Below, one piece after another: positions 29,849 through 38,809 of a DNA stretch of 64,000 bases. This stretch comes from Streptomyces sp. MBT65 (GTDB lineage Bacteria > Actinomycetota > Actinomycetes > Streptomycetales > Streptomycetaceae), in assembly GCF_016612545.1 (NCBI RefSeq), contig NZ_JAENRY010000039.1:1-64000 (forward strand), in the 5' to 3' direction. The position numbers and the translations under genes are program-made. The notes under the pieces were generated by a model. It saw nothing but the letters and a program-made list of their open reading frames with translations. It made no database searches and had not been told where the DNA came from. The stretch's first letter is position 1. Each line of letters begins with the position of its first letter.

Positions 29849-30667
29849 TCAGGCACAGCGGCAGTGCGTGGTCAGCGTCAGCCGCCACCGTGTCTCGCCC
29901 GACGCGGGTACCCGGGCGGCATCACCGGGGCCCGCTTCGGCGAGGTCGAAGACGCGGCCGAGCATCGGTTCGACGCCCGTGCTGCGGTAGGGGTGCGGGG
30001 CGGGATAGCCGCCCAGGTTGCGCCAGAGCGCGATGGACAGGGGCTGCCCGTCGGCCTCGAGGGCGAACGAGAGCCGGTCGGCCCGGTCGTGGACGCAGCA
30101 CTGGGCAGCGTCCACGACGGCTCCTACGGCGGTGCCGTCGTCGGGCCCGAAGCGGTCCAGGCGCAGCCCGCACGGCGCGGGCCAGTCGCCTTCCACCCAA
30201 GGGGCATCTGTCGGCCACTCCCTGTCCAGCAGCGGCGTCGCCTCGGGAAAGAGCCGGGTGCGGGCTCCGCCGTCGATGTGCACGAGCGCACGGTCGGAGA
30301 GGTCGAGCAGGGCGTGCGCGGCCCAGACGAAGCGGAAGCCCGGGTCGGCCGTCAGGACGTAGTCGGCCACGGCTCCGTCGGTGATGGCACGCACCGTGCG
30401 CGTCAGGCCGAAGCGGTCGCAGCGAAGGACATCCGCGCCCGCCTCCCTCGCCCAGAGCCGCGACCAGGCGTCACCGTGATCCGGGATGCCCCGGACCGTG
30501 GGGACGCACTCCTCCAGTCCGCCCGCGTCCGCGAAGGCGTCCCCCGGTACGGCCTTCTCCCGCTCCGGTGCCTCACGTCTCCACAGCCATTCGCGCCCCG
30601 CCGCCCGCATGGAGGTCCAACGCCCGCCGTGCGCACGGTCGATAACGATGTCCAACGGCACGGTCAC
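29849..30667 (-). CDS. Galactose mutarotase-like (aldose 1-epimerase superfamily) protein
   Basis: A 272-residue protein with features of the aldose-1-epimerase fold: an N-terminal HGGRWTSMRAAGREWLW, a DAGGLEECVPT segment and a C-terminal VEPMLG. The classical catalytic His/Glu pair cannot be placed with confidence. The GTG at 30667 is chosen because it overlaps the dgoD stop in a GTGA; a further in-frame start at 30700 would run into dgoD. It lies within the galactose operon, between dgoD and the aldolase. It could convert galactose anomers for the dehydrogenase or handle the lactone; the second option is speculation. Confidence 0.65.
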   Translation of the reverse strand: MTVPLDIVIDRAHGGRWTSMRAAGREWLWRREAPEREKAVPGDAFADAGGLEECVPTVRGIPDHGDAWSRLWAREAGADVLRCDRFGLTRTVRAITDGAVADYVLTADPGFRFVWAAHALLDLSDRALVHIDGGARTRLFPEATPLLDREWPTDAPWVEGDWPAPCGLRLDRFGPDDGTAVGAVVDAAQCCVHDRADRLSFALEADGQPLSIALWRNLGGYPAPHPYRSTGVEPMLGRVFDLAEAGPGDAARVPASGETRWRLTLTTHCRCA

Positions 30668-31810
30668 CACTCCGCGAAGGAGCCGTCGGGGTGCCGCCAC
30701 ACGGGGTTGCGCCAGGCGTGACCGGTGCGGTCGGCGGCGCGTACGGCGGTTTCGTCGATCGTGATGCCGAGGCCGGGGGCGTCACCGCGCACGGCATGCC
30801 CGTCGACGAACCGGAACGGCGCCGGGTCGACGAGGTAGGACAGCAGATCGGCGTCCTTGTTGTAGTGGATGCCCCGACTCTGCTCCTGGATGAGGAAGTT
30901 GGGGGTGGCGAAGGCGACCTGGAGGCTGGCCGCGAGCGCGATCGGGCCGAGCGGGCAGTGCGGGGCGAGCTGGGCGCCGTAGGCCTCCGCGAGGGAGGCG
31001 ATGCGGCGTACCTCCGAGATGCCTCCGGCGTGGGACAGGTCGGGCTGGACGACGGCGATGCCCGCGGTGAGCGGGGGGAGGAACTCGGCGCGTCCGTAAA
31101 GGCGTTCACCGGTGGCGAGGGGGATCGGGCTCGACTCGACCAGGCTCGCCAGCAGATGGCCGTGCTCGGGCAGGACGGGTTCCTCGACGAACAGCGGGTG
31201 CAGCGGGGCGAGTTCGGCCAGGACGCGGCGGGCGGCGGGGGCGGTGAAGCGGCCGTGGCAGTCGACGGCGACATCGCGGTCCGGGCCGAGTGCCTCGCGG
31301 GCGGCGGCCACGCGGGCGACGATCGCGGCGGTCCCGGCGGGGGTGGGGATCGGTGAGGTCGCTCCGGCGGCGTTCATCTTCACCGCGCTGAAACCCGCCT
31401 CGACCTGGGCGGCTATCTGTTCGCGGAGCTGGGCGGGTTCGTCGCCGCCGACCCAGGCGTAGACCCGGACGCGGTCGCGCACGGGACCGCCGAGCAGGGC
31501 GTGCACGGGGGGCGCCGTACGTCTTCCCGGCGATGTCCCACAAGGCCTGGTCGAGGCCGGCGACGGCGCTGGAGAGGATCGGGCCGCCCCGGTAGAAGCC
31601 GCCCTTGGACATGACCTGCCAGTGGTCCTCGATCCGCAACGGGTCCTGGCCCACGAGGTGTTCGGCCAGGACGTCGACGGCGGCGCGGACGACCTCGGCG
31701 CGTCCTTCGACGACCGGTTCGCCCCAGCCGATCACCCCGTCGTCGGTCTCGACACGGCAGAACAGCCAGCGGGGCGGGACGAGGAAGGTCTCGACACGGG
31801 TGATCTTCAC
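30664..31810 (-). pseudogene. dgoD: D-galactonate dehydratase, broken by a frameshift in a G6 run
   Basis: Translated across one frameshift, this is a full-length enolase-superfamily dehydratase of about 381 residues that matches E. coli DgoD along its length. Matching segments include [37 protein letters not shown], then [35 protein letters not shown] and the C-terminal FAEW. The N-terminal part is in one frame from GTG 31810 and the C-terminal 280 codons are in another. The frames meet at six Gs, 31507-31512, where five would restore the frame. All acid residues for metal binding appear intact. It overlaps the GntR stop and the next start by GTGA junctions. A sequencing error, a real mutation or slippage are all possible. 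Confidence 0.85.
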
Positions 31811-32577
31811 TGAGACCGGGAGCCTTCCGTTTCTTCGGAGTCCGCCGTGGAGTCCGTTGCGGAGTCCTCGGCGTCGTCGAGGCGGTCCAGGTCGCGGCCG
31901 GCCTGGTCGAGCAGGGCGCGCATCGCGGCCTCGGCGGCCTGCGGGTCCCGCTCGCGTACGGCGTCCAGTACGGCGCGGTGGGCCGGGACGGGGTCCTCGC
32001 TGTGCGGGGCGCTGTGCACGATGCGGTCGCGGTGGGCGAGGCCGGACTCGATCACCATCTCCATGCGTTCGAGGAGTTCGTTGTGGGTGGCGGCGAGCAG
32101 GGCGCGGTGGAAGGCGAGGTCGGCCTCGACGGCGTGGGCGGCGTCGCCGCCCTCCTCCCCCATCGCGTCGAGGGCGCCGTCCAGGGCGACCAGGTCCGCG
32201 TCGGTGCGGCGCTGCGCGGCCAGCCGTACGGCGGCGGGTTCGATGATGGCGCGGACCTCGGCGAGGTTGTGCAGCAGCGCCCGGTCGGACTCGGAGGTGG
32301 ACGCGCCCTCGAACTGCCAGCGCAGCACGTCGGCGTCGAGCAGGTTCCACTCGGCGCGGGGGCGCACGAAGGTGCCGCGGCGCTGCCGGGCGTCGACCAT
32401 CCCCTTGGCCGCGAGCACCTTCAGCGACTCGCGCAGCGCGGTCAGGCTCACGTCCAACTCGCTCTGCAGCGCCACGAGATCGAGCGTGGCCCCTTCGGCG
32501 ATCTCGCCGCCCAGGATGCGGCGGGCGAGGACTTCCACGGTCTGGCCGTGGACGCCGCGTCGGGCATAGGGCGTCAT
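31807..32577 (-). CDS. GntR/FadR-type regulator (DgoR-like)
   Basis: A 256-residue repressor with an N-terminal winged helix of the GntR type ([41 protein letters not shown]) and an all-helical FCD domain ([36 protein letters not shown]). The FCD metal-binding Asp and His residues are visible. It lies inside the galactonate operon, 34 bases after the SDR stop and overlapping the dgoD start by four bases. By position it resembles DgoR, which responds to galactonate. The C-terminus carries an acidic Ser/Thr/Glu tail of about 25 residues with no clear role. Confidence 0.88.
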   Translation of the reverse strand: MTPYARRGVHGQTVEVLARRILGGEIAEGATLDLVALQSELDVSLTALRESLKVLAAKGMVDARQRRGTFVRPRAEWNLLDADVLRWQFEGASTSESDRALLHNLAEVRAIIEPAAVRLAAQRRTDADLVALDGALDAMGEEGGDAAHAVEADLAFHRALLAATHNELLERMEMVIESGLAHRDRIVHSAPHSEDPVPAHRAVLDAVRERDPQAAEAAMRALLDQAGRDLDRLDDAEDSATDSTADSEETEGSRSQ

Positions 32578-32611
32578 GTCGTACAGCCTTTCTGCTGGTT
32601 GGGGAGCGTGG

Positions 32612-33385
32612 TCATGCGGAGGCCTTGACGACGCTCCAGCCGCCGTCCACCACGAGACTCGTCCCGGTGATGAAGGCGGCTTCGTCGGCGCTGAGGAACG
32701 CGATGGCCGCGGCCACTTCCTCGGGTGAGCCGAAGCGACGCAGGGCCGTCTCGGCGATGCTGCGTTCCCTCTCCTCGGGCGGTACCCGGTCCCAGGCCGC
32801 GGTCAGTATCGGTCCCGGTACGACGGCGTTGACCCGCACAACAGGCCCGTATTCGACGGCGAGTTGGCCGCACAGGGAGAGCAGCGCGCCCTTGGCGGCG
32901 GCATAGGCGGGATGCCCGGGAATGCCCTTGTGCGCGTGCACGGACGAGGTCAGCACCACGGCGCCCCGGCGCTCCTCCAGATCGGGCAGGACCGCCCGGA
33001 AGCCGAGGAAGCTGCCGGTCAGATTGACGTCGAGCTGCCGCTGCCAGGACGGCAGGGTCATCGCGTGCGCGGGCGTGACGTCGACGGTGAACGCGTTGCT
33101 GACGAGGACGTCGACGGGCCCGAAGGCGTGCGCGGCGCCGACGATGCGCGCCCAGTCGTCCTCGGTCGCGACATCGGCGGCCACGAACCGGGCCCGCCCG
33201 CCAACCTTCCCGATCCGCTCCGCCACCGCCTCGCCCCGCTCCTCGGCGATGTCGGCGAGCACGACGGCGGCACCCTCCTCGGCGAGGCGTACGGCCGTGG
33301 CGGCGCCGATTCCCGAAGCCGCTCCGGTGATCACGGCCGTGCGCCCGGTGAAGCGGGTGCCGTGCCGTCGTACGGGCTGGTCCAT
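32612..33385 (-). CDS. SDR oxidoreductase, probable sugar (galactose) 1-dehydrogenase
   Basis: A 257-residue classical SDR. It shows TAVITGAASGIGAATA at the N-terminus, the cofactor-specificity Asp in VVLADIAEE (suggesting NAD), SNAF in place of NNAG, the catalytic Ser (LTSSVHAH) and YAAAK, and a C-terminal ITGTSLVVDGGW. As the first intact gene of the galactonate operon it is the best candidate for oxidising D-galactose to the lactone. That is inference from position; many SDRs have unrelated substrates. SNAF for NNAG is a mild departure from the consensus. Confidence 0.82.
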   Translation of the reverse strand: MDQPVRRHGTRFTGRTAVITGAASGIGAATAVRLAEEGAAVVLADIAEERGEAVAERIGKVGGRARFVAADVATEDDWARIVGAAHAFGPVDVLVSNAFTVDVTPAHAMTLPSWQRQLDVNLTGSFLGFRAVLPDLEERRGAVVLTSSVHAHKGIPGHPAYAAAKGALLSLCGQLAVEYGPVVRVNAVVPGPILTAAWDRVPPEERERSIAETALRRFGSPEEVAAAIAFLSADEAAFITGTSLVVDGGWSVVKASA

Positions 33386-33436
33386 CGTGGGGTTCGACTC
33401 CTTCGCGCGTCAGGGCTTGCTGGAAACATAAGGGGC

Positions 33437-33967
33437 TCACTCGCGCACGAGCACGACCAGGTCCGCGTCATGATCGGCACTCCAGGCGAACGGCAGACCG
33501 TAGTGCAGCAGATGCGCTCCGCCGTACGACGTCCCGCTCGCCGTGTCCCGGTAGCGGGCCGCCGGTTCGAGGCCCCGCAACCGCAGCCGGGCCGGACGCC
33601 CCGGCACGAGCGGCGCGCCGTCGAGCCGCCCGGTGCTCAGCGCGGCCACGACGGTACGGTCCCCGGCGTCGTACTGCACCCCACAGCTCGGCTCCTCCGG
33701 TGTGCCGAGGAGCCGCGCCTCACCATGGTGGATCACATCCCGCACCTCCTTGTACCGGGCGATCCACTCGGCGGCCTCGGCCCGCCGCTCCGGCGTCCAG
33801 GTACGCAGGTCGGCGCCGATGCCCAGCACTCCGCACAGGGCGTTGACGAAGCGGAAGGCGAGACTGCGCGGACGCGGATCGAAGACTCCGGGCGCGTCGG
33901 TGACCCAGGAAGAGGGGGCTACCGGCGTCACGGCGACGACTGTGGCGCGGGACCGAAACCCTGTCAA
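33437..33967 (-). pseudogene. C-terminal remnant of a GH36 alpha-galactosidase
   Basis: About 170 codons encode the end of a melibiase-type alpha-galactosidase. They include the helix after the catalytic barrel (LAFRFVNALCGVLGIGADL, WTPERRAEAAEWIARYKEVRDVI) and the C-terminal beta-sandwich (CGVQYDAGDRTVVAALSTG, LRLRGLEPAARYRD), ending at the stop at 33437. The catalytic barrel and its two aspartates, several hundred residues, are absent. The frame begins directly at an AT-rich promoter-like zone. It lies 51 bases upstream of the SDR in the same orientation, so the intact gene was once the head of the galactose operon. Confidence 0.75.
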
Positions 33968-34080
33968 TATTAATTCCTAATTTATTAGAACGCCGCATCA
34001 GGGGTTGACACAGCTTCCCTCGCGTCCCAGCCTTTGGCAACGTTGTCAGTGCCGCCGGTTTTTGATGGGACTTCACGCTC
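33968..34080. promoter_or_regulatory. Divergent control region with AT-rich island and LacI-type operator
   Basis: This 113-base spacer separates the galactose operon (minus) from the big GH2 gene (plus). An AT-rich island at about 33966-33991 contains CTAATTTATTAG, a 5-base inverted repeat that suits a promoter or a GntR site. A 14-base palindrome with one mismatched pair, TGGCAACGTTGTCA, lies at 34035-34048; its CAACGTTG core is typical of LacI-family operators and it lies 33 bases from the GH2 start. Confidence 0.6.
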
Positions 34081-37000
34081 ATGACAGATCAGTCGAGTTC
34101 ACCGCACCTGTCACGCCGCTCCTTCGTCAGCACGGGTTCCGGCCTGCTGGCAGGCTTCGGACTCGGATTCCCGCAGCCCGCGTCGGCTGCCCCCACCACT
34201 CCTGGTGAACTCGCCCTCCACCGCCCCGTGTCGGTCTCCTCGACGGCCTACGCGCCCACCCCGGGTTCGTTCGTGGTGGACCGGCTCGCCGCCCCCGGGG
34301 TGCGCGGCAGTGGCTGGCGGGCGGCGGCGGGCGACCCGCAGTGGATCTCGATCGACCTCCAGGCCGCGTGCGAGGTCACGTCGATCCGCCTCACCTTCGA
34401 AGGCGACGCGAACGACCCGGTGTTCACCCCGCCCACCTCCGGCAACCCGGCCGACGGCACAACAGGGCAGGAGATCCAGTCCAGTTACTCGGTCGAGTAC
34501 GTCGTCGAGACATCGACCGACCACACCTCCTGGACCGCCGTGCACCGCACCACGGCGGGCACCGGCGGAGTGGTGACCATTCAGCCCGCGCGCCCGGTCA
34601 CCGCACGCTGGATACGACTGACCTCGACGCGGCGCTCCAGCCCCAACCCCCTCGGCCTGAACGGCTTCGAGGTCTACGGCACCGTCAAGGGCCACCGGCC
34701 GGCGGCCACCGGCTGGACGGACTGGGGCACCCACTCCGGGCCCGCGCCCAAGCTGGCGGTGGCCAACGACGGCACGGTCCCGGTGGAGTCCGGCTGGCGG
34801 CTGACGCTCGACGACTGGGCAGGCGCCGACGGCACCGGCCTGTCCAAGACGTCCGTCGACACCAGCAGTTGGCTGCCGGCCACCGTTCCGGGCACGGTGC
34901 TCGGCTCGCTCGTGGACCGGGGCAAGCTCCCCGACCCCGTCGCCGGGCTCAACAACCTCCACATCCCCGAGGCCCTGTCCCGTCATTCCTGGTGGTACAA
35001 GCGGGACTTCGAGCTGCCGCGCGGTCTGCGCACCGGGCCCGGACGCCGGACCTGGCTGGAGTTCGACGGCATCAACCACACGGCCGACATCTGGCTCAAC
35101 GGCCACCACGTGGGCGGTCTGACGTACGCCTTCGCGCGCTCGGCCCACGACGTGACCGAGCTGCTCGCGAGGGACACCGCGAACGCGCTCGCGGTGAGGA
35201 TCACACCCATGCCCGTACCCGGCAGCCCCGGCGACAAGGGTCCGGCCGGCGAGTCCTGGGTGGACGCGGGCGCCAACCAGATGAACCTCAACTCCCCCAC
35301 CTACCTGGCCTCTTCGGGCTGGGACTGGATGCCGGCGGTACGCGACCGGGCCGCCGGCATCTGGAACCACGTCCGGCTGAGGTCGACCGGCCAGGTCGTG
35401 ATCGGCGATCCGCGGGTCGACACCGTGCTGCCGGACCTGCCCCAGGTGTCGGTCGCCGAAGTGACGATCGTCGTCCCGGTCCGCAACGCCGACACCACCG
35501 ACCACCGCACGACGGTCTCCGCCGCCTTCGACGACGTGCGGGTCAGCAGGGCCGTCACCGTGCCGGCGGGCAGGAGCGTCGACGTCACCTTCGCGCCCGC
35601 CGACTTCGCTCAACTGCGGCTGCGCAACCCGACGTTGTGGTGGCCCAACGGGCTGGGCGACCCGGCCCTCCACCGGCTCACCCTGGTCGCGACGCTCGAC
35701 GGCGCCGAGAGCGACCGCCGCACGACCCGCTTCGGCATCCGTCAGTTCGGCTACGAGTACGAGGTACCGCTGCCGTTCGCCAACTCCGGCGACGCATATA
35801 CCCAGTCGGTGACCTTCGACCGGCAACAGGCCCGATACGTGCGCGTCAAGTGCCTGACCAGAGCGTCCGGTTGGGGCTATTCCCTGTGGACCCTGGCCGT
35901 ACGCGACAGTGCTCGTGCCTCTGTCGACCTCGCCCTGCACGCGCAGGCCGACGCGTCGAGCACGGACGGGGACGATCACGGCGCGGGCAACGTGACCGAC
36001 GGCGATCCCGGGACCCGCTGGTCCTCGGCCTACGAGGACGACCAGTGGATCCGGATCGACCTGGGGTCGACGCAGTCATTCGACGGGGTCGACCTGGTGT
36101 GGGAACAGGCGTACGCGAAGAGCTACTTGGTGCAGGTCTCCGCCGACAACGCCACCTGGACCGATGCCGCGGCGGTGGACAACGGCGCGTTGCCGCTGCC
36201 CTTCGGCAACGGCAACGCCAGCCTCCAGAGGGAGGACTTCGCTCCCCGGACGGCGCGTTATGTCCGTATCAACTGCGGTCTGCGCAACACCAGTTGGGGC
36301 AACTCCCTGTGGTCCCTGGGCATCATCGACAGCACCGCGCCCGGCACCGACCTCGCTCTGCGTCGTACGACGACCGCCTCCACCGAGGATCCCGACCACC
36401 CGGCGGCGCACGCCACGGACGGTGATCCGGGCACCCGTTGGTCGTCCGCCTACGAGGACCACCAGTGGATCCAGGTCGACCTCGGGGCCCCGAAGAGCTT
36501 CGACCGGGTCGTCGTCCTGTGGGAGTCGGCCTATCCGAAGACCTATGTGATCCAGGTGTCGGACGACGCGGACACCTGGACGGACGTGAAGTCGGTGTCC
36601 AACACGCCCGATCCGTTGAAGATCAGCGTGAACGGGGTGCGCGTCTTCGCCCGGGGCGGCAACTGGGGCTGGGACGAACTGCTGCGCCGGATGCCGCCGG
36701 AGCGGATGGACGCGGCCGTACGGATGCACCGCGACATGAACTTCACCATGATCCGCAACTGGGTGGGCACGTCCGACCGGGAGGAGTTCTTCGCCGCCTG
36801 CGACGAGCACGGAATCCTGGTGTGGAACGATTTTCCCAACGCGTGGGGCATGGACCCGCCGGACCACGAGGCCTTCAACTCGATCGCGCGGGACACCGTC
36901 CTGCGCTACCGCATCCACCCCAGCGTGGTCATCTGGTGCGGAGCCAACGAGGGCAATCCACCGGCCGCCATCGACCAGGGCATGCGCGAGGCGGTGGAGG

Positions 37001-38130
37001 GACAGGCGCCCGGCATCCTCTACCAGAACAACTCGGCCGGCGGCATCATCACCGGCGGCGGACCGTACGGCTGGGTGGAGCCGGAGAAGTACTTCGACCC
37101 GTCCACGTACGGCAGCAAGGACTTCGGCTTCCACACCGAGATCGGGATGCCCGTCGTCTCCACGGCCGCCAGCACGCGCAACATGACGGGCGACGAGCCC
37201 GAGTGGCCGATCCGGGGCGCCTGGTACTACCACGACTGGAGCGAGCGCGGGAACCAGGCACCGCAGAACTACAAGGCGGCCGTAGAAGCGCGCCTCGGAG
37301 CGGTCACCGGACTGGACGACTTCGCCCGCAAGGCCCAGTTCGTCAACTACGAGAACACGCGCGCCATGTTCGAGGCCTGGAACGCGAACCTGTGGGACAA
37401 CGCCAGCGGTCTGATGCTGTGGATGTCCCACCCCGCGTGGCACAGCACGGTCTGGCAGACCTACGACTACGACTTCGACGTCAACGGCACGTACTACGGC
37501 GCCCGTTCGGCCTGCGAGCCGCTGCATGTGCAGGCCGATCCGGCGGGGCGGGTGCTCGCCGTGAACCACACCCGGGAGGGTCTGAGGAACGCTGTCGTGT
37601 CGGCCCAGTTGCTCGACCTGTCCGGTCGTCGGCTCGGCGCGAGCAGGAGTGCCCGGGTGGATGTGGCACCGGCCGCGACCGCGGAGGCGTTCACGGCGGC
37701 CTGGACAGACGGCCTGCCGGATCTGCATCTGCTGCGTCTGACATTGGAGGGCGGTGACGGCCGGGTCCTGTCGCGCAACACCTACTGGCGTTATCGCACG
37801 CCGGACGCCATGCGCGCGTTGAGCGGCGCGCCGCGGACCAAGGTGTCCGCGACGGTCGGACGCCTGTCCCGCTCCGGAGACCGGACCCGACTCAGCGCCA
37901 CCGTGCGCAATCAGGGTCCGGCCGTCGCCGCCATGGTCCGGCTCTCCCTGAAGGACGGCTCGACCGGCGACCGGGTGCTGCCGACGCTGTACAGCCACAA
38001 CTACCTGTGGCTGCTGCCCGGCGAGGCCCAGGCCGTCACCCTGTCCTGGCCGAGCCGGGCCCTGTCCTCAGGCCGTGCGGTCCTGGAGGTGGAGGCGTAC
38101 AACAGCCGCCCCTCCAAGGCGAGTTCCTAG
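34081..38130 (+). CDS. Secreted GH2 glycosidase (exo-glucosaminidase/beta-mannosidase-like) with three discoidin domains
   Basis: A 1349-residue exported enzyme. A Tat signal (LSRRSFVSTGSGLLAGFG, cleavage near PASAAP) is followed by an F5/8-type discoidin domain (about 42-200) and a GH2 sugar-binding domain (about 235-410, FDGINHTADIWLNGHHVGG). An Ig-like domain (about 440-565) comes next, then two further discoidin repeats (about 575-840) and the TIM barrel. Catalytic Glu957 (WCGANEGNP) and Glu1020 (FHTEIGMP) are in place, and a C-terminal beta domain follows. The two inner discoidin repeats split the GH2 core between the Ig-like domain and the barrel. The architecture resembles exo-beta-D-glucosaminidases and mannosylglycoprotein endo-beta-mannosidases. 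A LacI-type operator lies just upstream. Confidence 0.88.
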   Translation: MTDQSSSPHLSRRSFVSTGSGLLAGFGLGFPQPASAAPTTPGELALHRPVSVSSTAYAPTPGSFVVDRLAAPGVRGSGWRAAAGDPQWISIDLQAACEVTSIRLTFEGDANDPVFTPPTSGNPADGTTGQEIQSSYSVEYVVETSTDHTSWTAVHRTTAGTGGVVTIQPARPVTARWIRLTSTRRSSPNPLGLNGFEVYGTVKGHRPAATGWTDWGTHSGPAPKLAVANDGTVPVESGWRLTLDDWAGADGTGLSKTSVDTSSWLPATVPGTVLGSLVDRGKLPDPVAGLNNLHIPEALSRHSWWYKRDFELPRGLRTGPGRRTWLEFDGINHTADIWLNGHHVGGLTYAFARSAHDVTELLARDTANALAVRITPMPVPGSPGDKGPAGESWVDAGANQMNLNSPTYLASSGWDWMPAVRDRAAGIWNHVRLRSTGQVVIGDPRVDTVLPDLPQVSVAEVTIVVPVRNADTTDHRTTVSAAFDDVRVSRAVTVPAGRSVDVTFAPADFAQLRLRNPTLWWPNGLGDPALHRLTLVATLDGAESDRRTTRFGIRQFGYEYEVPLPFANSGDAYTQSVTFDRQQARYVRVKCLTRASGWGYSLWTLAVRDSARASVDLALHAQADASSTDGDDHGAGNVTDGDPGTRWSSAYEDDQWIRIDLGSTQSFDGVDLVWEQAYAKSYLVQVSADNATWTDAAAVDNGALPLPFGNGNASLQREDFAPRTARYVRINCGLRNTSWGNSLWSLGIIDSTAPGTDLALRRTTTASTEDPDHPAAHATDGDPGTRWSSAYEDHQWIQVDLGAPKSFDRVVVLWESAYPKTYVIQVSDDADTWTDVKSVSNTPDPLKISVNGVRVFARGGNWGWDELLRRMPPERMDAAVRMHRDMNFTMIRNWVGTSDREEFFAACDEHGILVWNDFPNAWGMDPPDHEAFNSIARDTVLRYRIHPSVVIWCGANEGNPPAAIDQGMREAVEGQAPGILYQNNSAGGIITGGGPYGWVEPEKYFDPSTYGSKDFGFHTEIGMPVVSTAASTRNMTGDEPEWPIRGAWYYHDWSERGNQAPQNYKAAVEARLGAVTGLDDFARKAQFVNYENTRAMFEAWNANLWDNASGLMLWMSHPAWHSTVWQTYDYDFDVNGTYYGARSACEPLHVQADPAGRVLAVNHTREGLRNAVVSAQLLDLSGRRLGASRSARVDVAPAATAEAFTAAWTDGLPDLHLLRLTLEGGDGRVLSRNTYWRYRTPDAMRALSGAPRTKVSATVGRLSRSGDRTRLSATVRNQGPAVAAMVRLSLKDGSTGDRVLPTLYSHNYLWLLPGEAQAVTLSWPSRALSSGRAVLEVEAYNSRPSKASS

Positions 38131-38139
38131 GAACCGGTA

Positions 38140-38182
38140 GTTCCCCGACGACCAGTGGTCTGGGAACCGGTCGTCGGGGAAC
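38140..38182. terminator. Bidirectional hairpin terminator
   Basis: A 14-base perfect stem (38140-38153 with 38169-38182, GTTCCCCGACGACC and its complement) around a 15-base loop lies between two converging stops at 38130 and 38190. It probably serves both genes. Confidence 0.8.
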
Positions 38183-38189
38183 CGGTGGT

Positions 38190-38636
38190 TCAGGAGGCCT
38201 CCACCGCCGTCTTGATGCGCTGCCCGAACGCGGGCGCGTCCTTGCGTGCCGCACCCAGCGCGAAGCCCACGAGCAGTTTTCCGATGCCGTGGCCTTCGAG
38301 GACGTTGAAGATCCTCACCTTGGTCGTGCCCGGACCGGTGGCTTCGAGGTCGTAGCCGCCTTGGTCCGCCGTCACGATGTTCTTGGAGGTCTCCGTCCAG
38401 CGGATGCGGTGGGGTGCCTCGTACTCGGTGATCCGGAAGGTCCGGCCCGTCTTCATGCCGGCGTCCTTGACCGTGCTCGTGAAGACGGTGCCCACGGCCG
38501 TCGGGCCCTGCGGGGTCTTGGTGATCTCCTGGACCCGGGGGCTGAACTTCGGGTCGTTCGTGCCCTCGGCGAGGAAGGCGAAGACCTCCTCGACGGGGCG
38601 GTCGATCTCGGCTGTCGCCTCGAACTGTCCGGCCAC
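38190..38636 (-). CDS. SRPBCC (START/polyketide-cyclase-like) family protein
   Basis: A 148-residue small helix-grip protein. The family opening AGQFEATAEIDRPVEEVFAFLAEG is followed by strands of the lipid-binding cavity and a closing amphipathic helix (FGQRIKTAVEAS). Members bind hydrophobic ligands or act as cyclases, but most of this type are uncharacterised. The GTG at 38636 with AGGAGGAAT upstream is a firm start and removes a long unsupported extension. It is divergent from the ABC exporter gene at 38810 by 173 bases. Confidence 0.82.
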   Translation of the reverse strand: MAGQFEATAEIDRPVEEVFAFLAEGTNDPKFSPRVQEITKTPQGPTAVGTVFTSTVKDAGMKTGRTFRITEYEAPHRIRWTETSKNIVTADQGGYDLEATGPGTTKVRIFNVLEGHGIGKLLVGFALGAARKDAPAFGQRIKTAVEAS

Positions 38637-38809
38637 GATTCCTCCTGTGCCACGGTGGGAGTACTGGCTGGGTGCGCGCTGATGGGCCGAGCGTCCCCAG
38701 TTTATCGGCGCGGCCGCGCCCGTGCTCCCTGTCGGCGGCGGCGCCGGTTCCAGGGCACTGAAACCACGGTGAAACCGAGCTGAAGGCCCCTTGCCGCACG
38801 CTCTGCTGC

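Noticed and set aside
31810-32350. Upstream extension of the dgoD N-terminal frame
   Set aside because: The part beyond 31810 is an Arg/Pro-rich shadow of the GntR gene; GTG 31810 with its GTGA overlap is the natural start.
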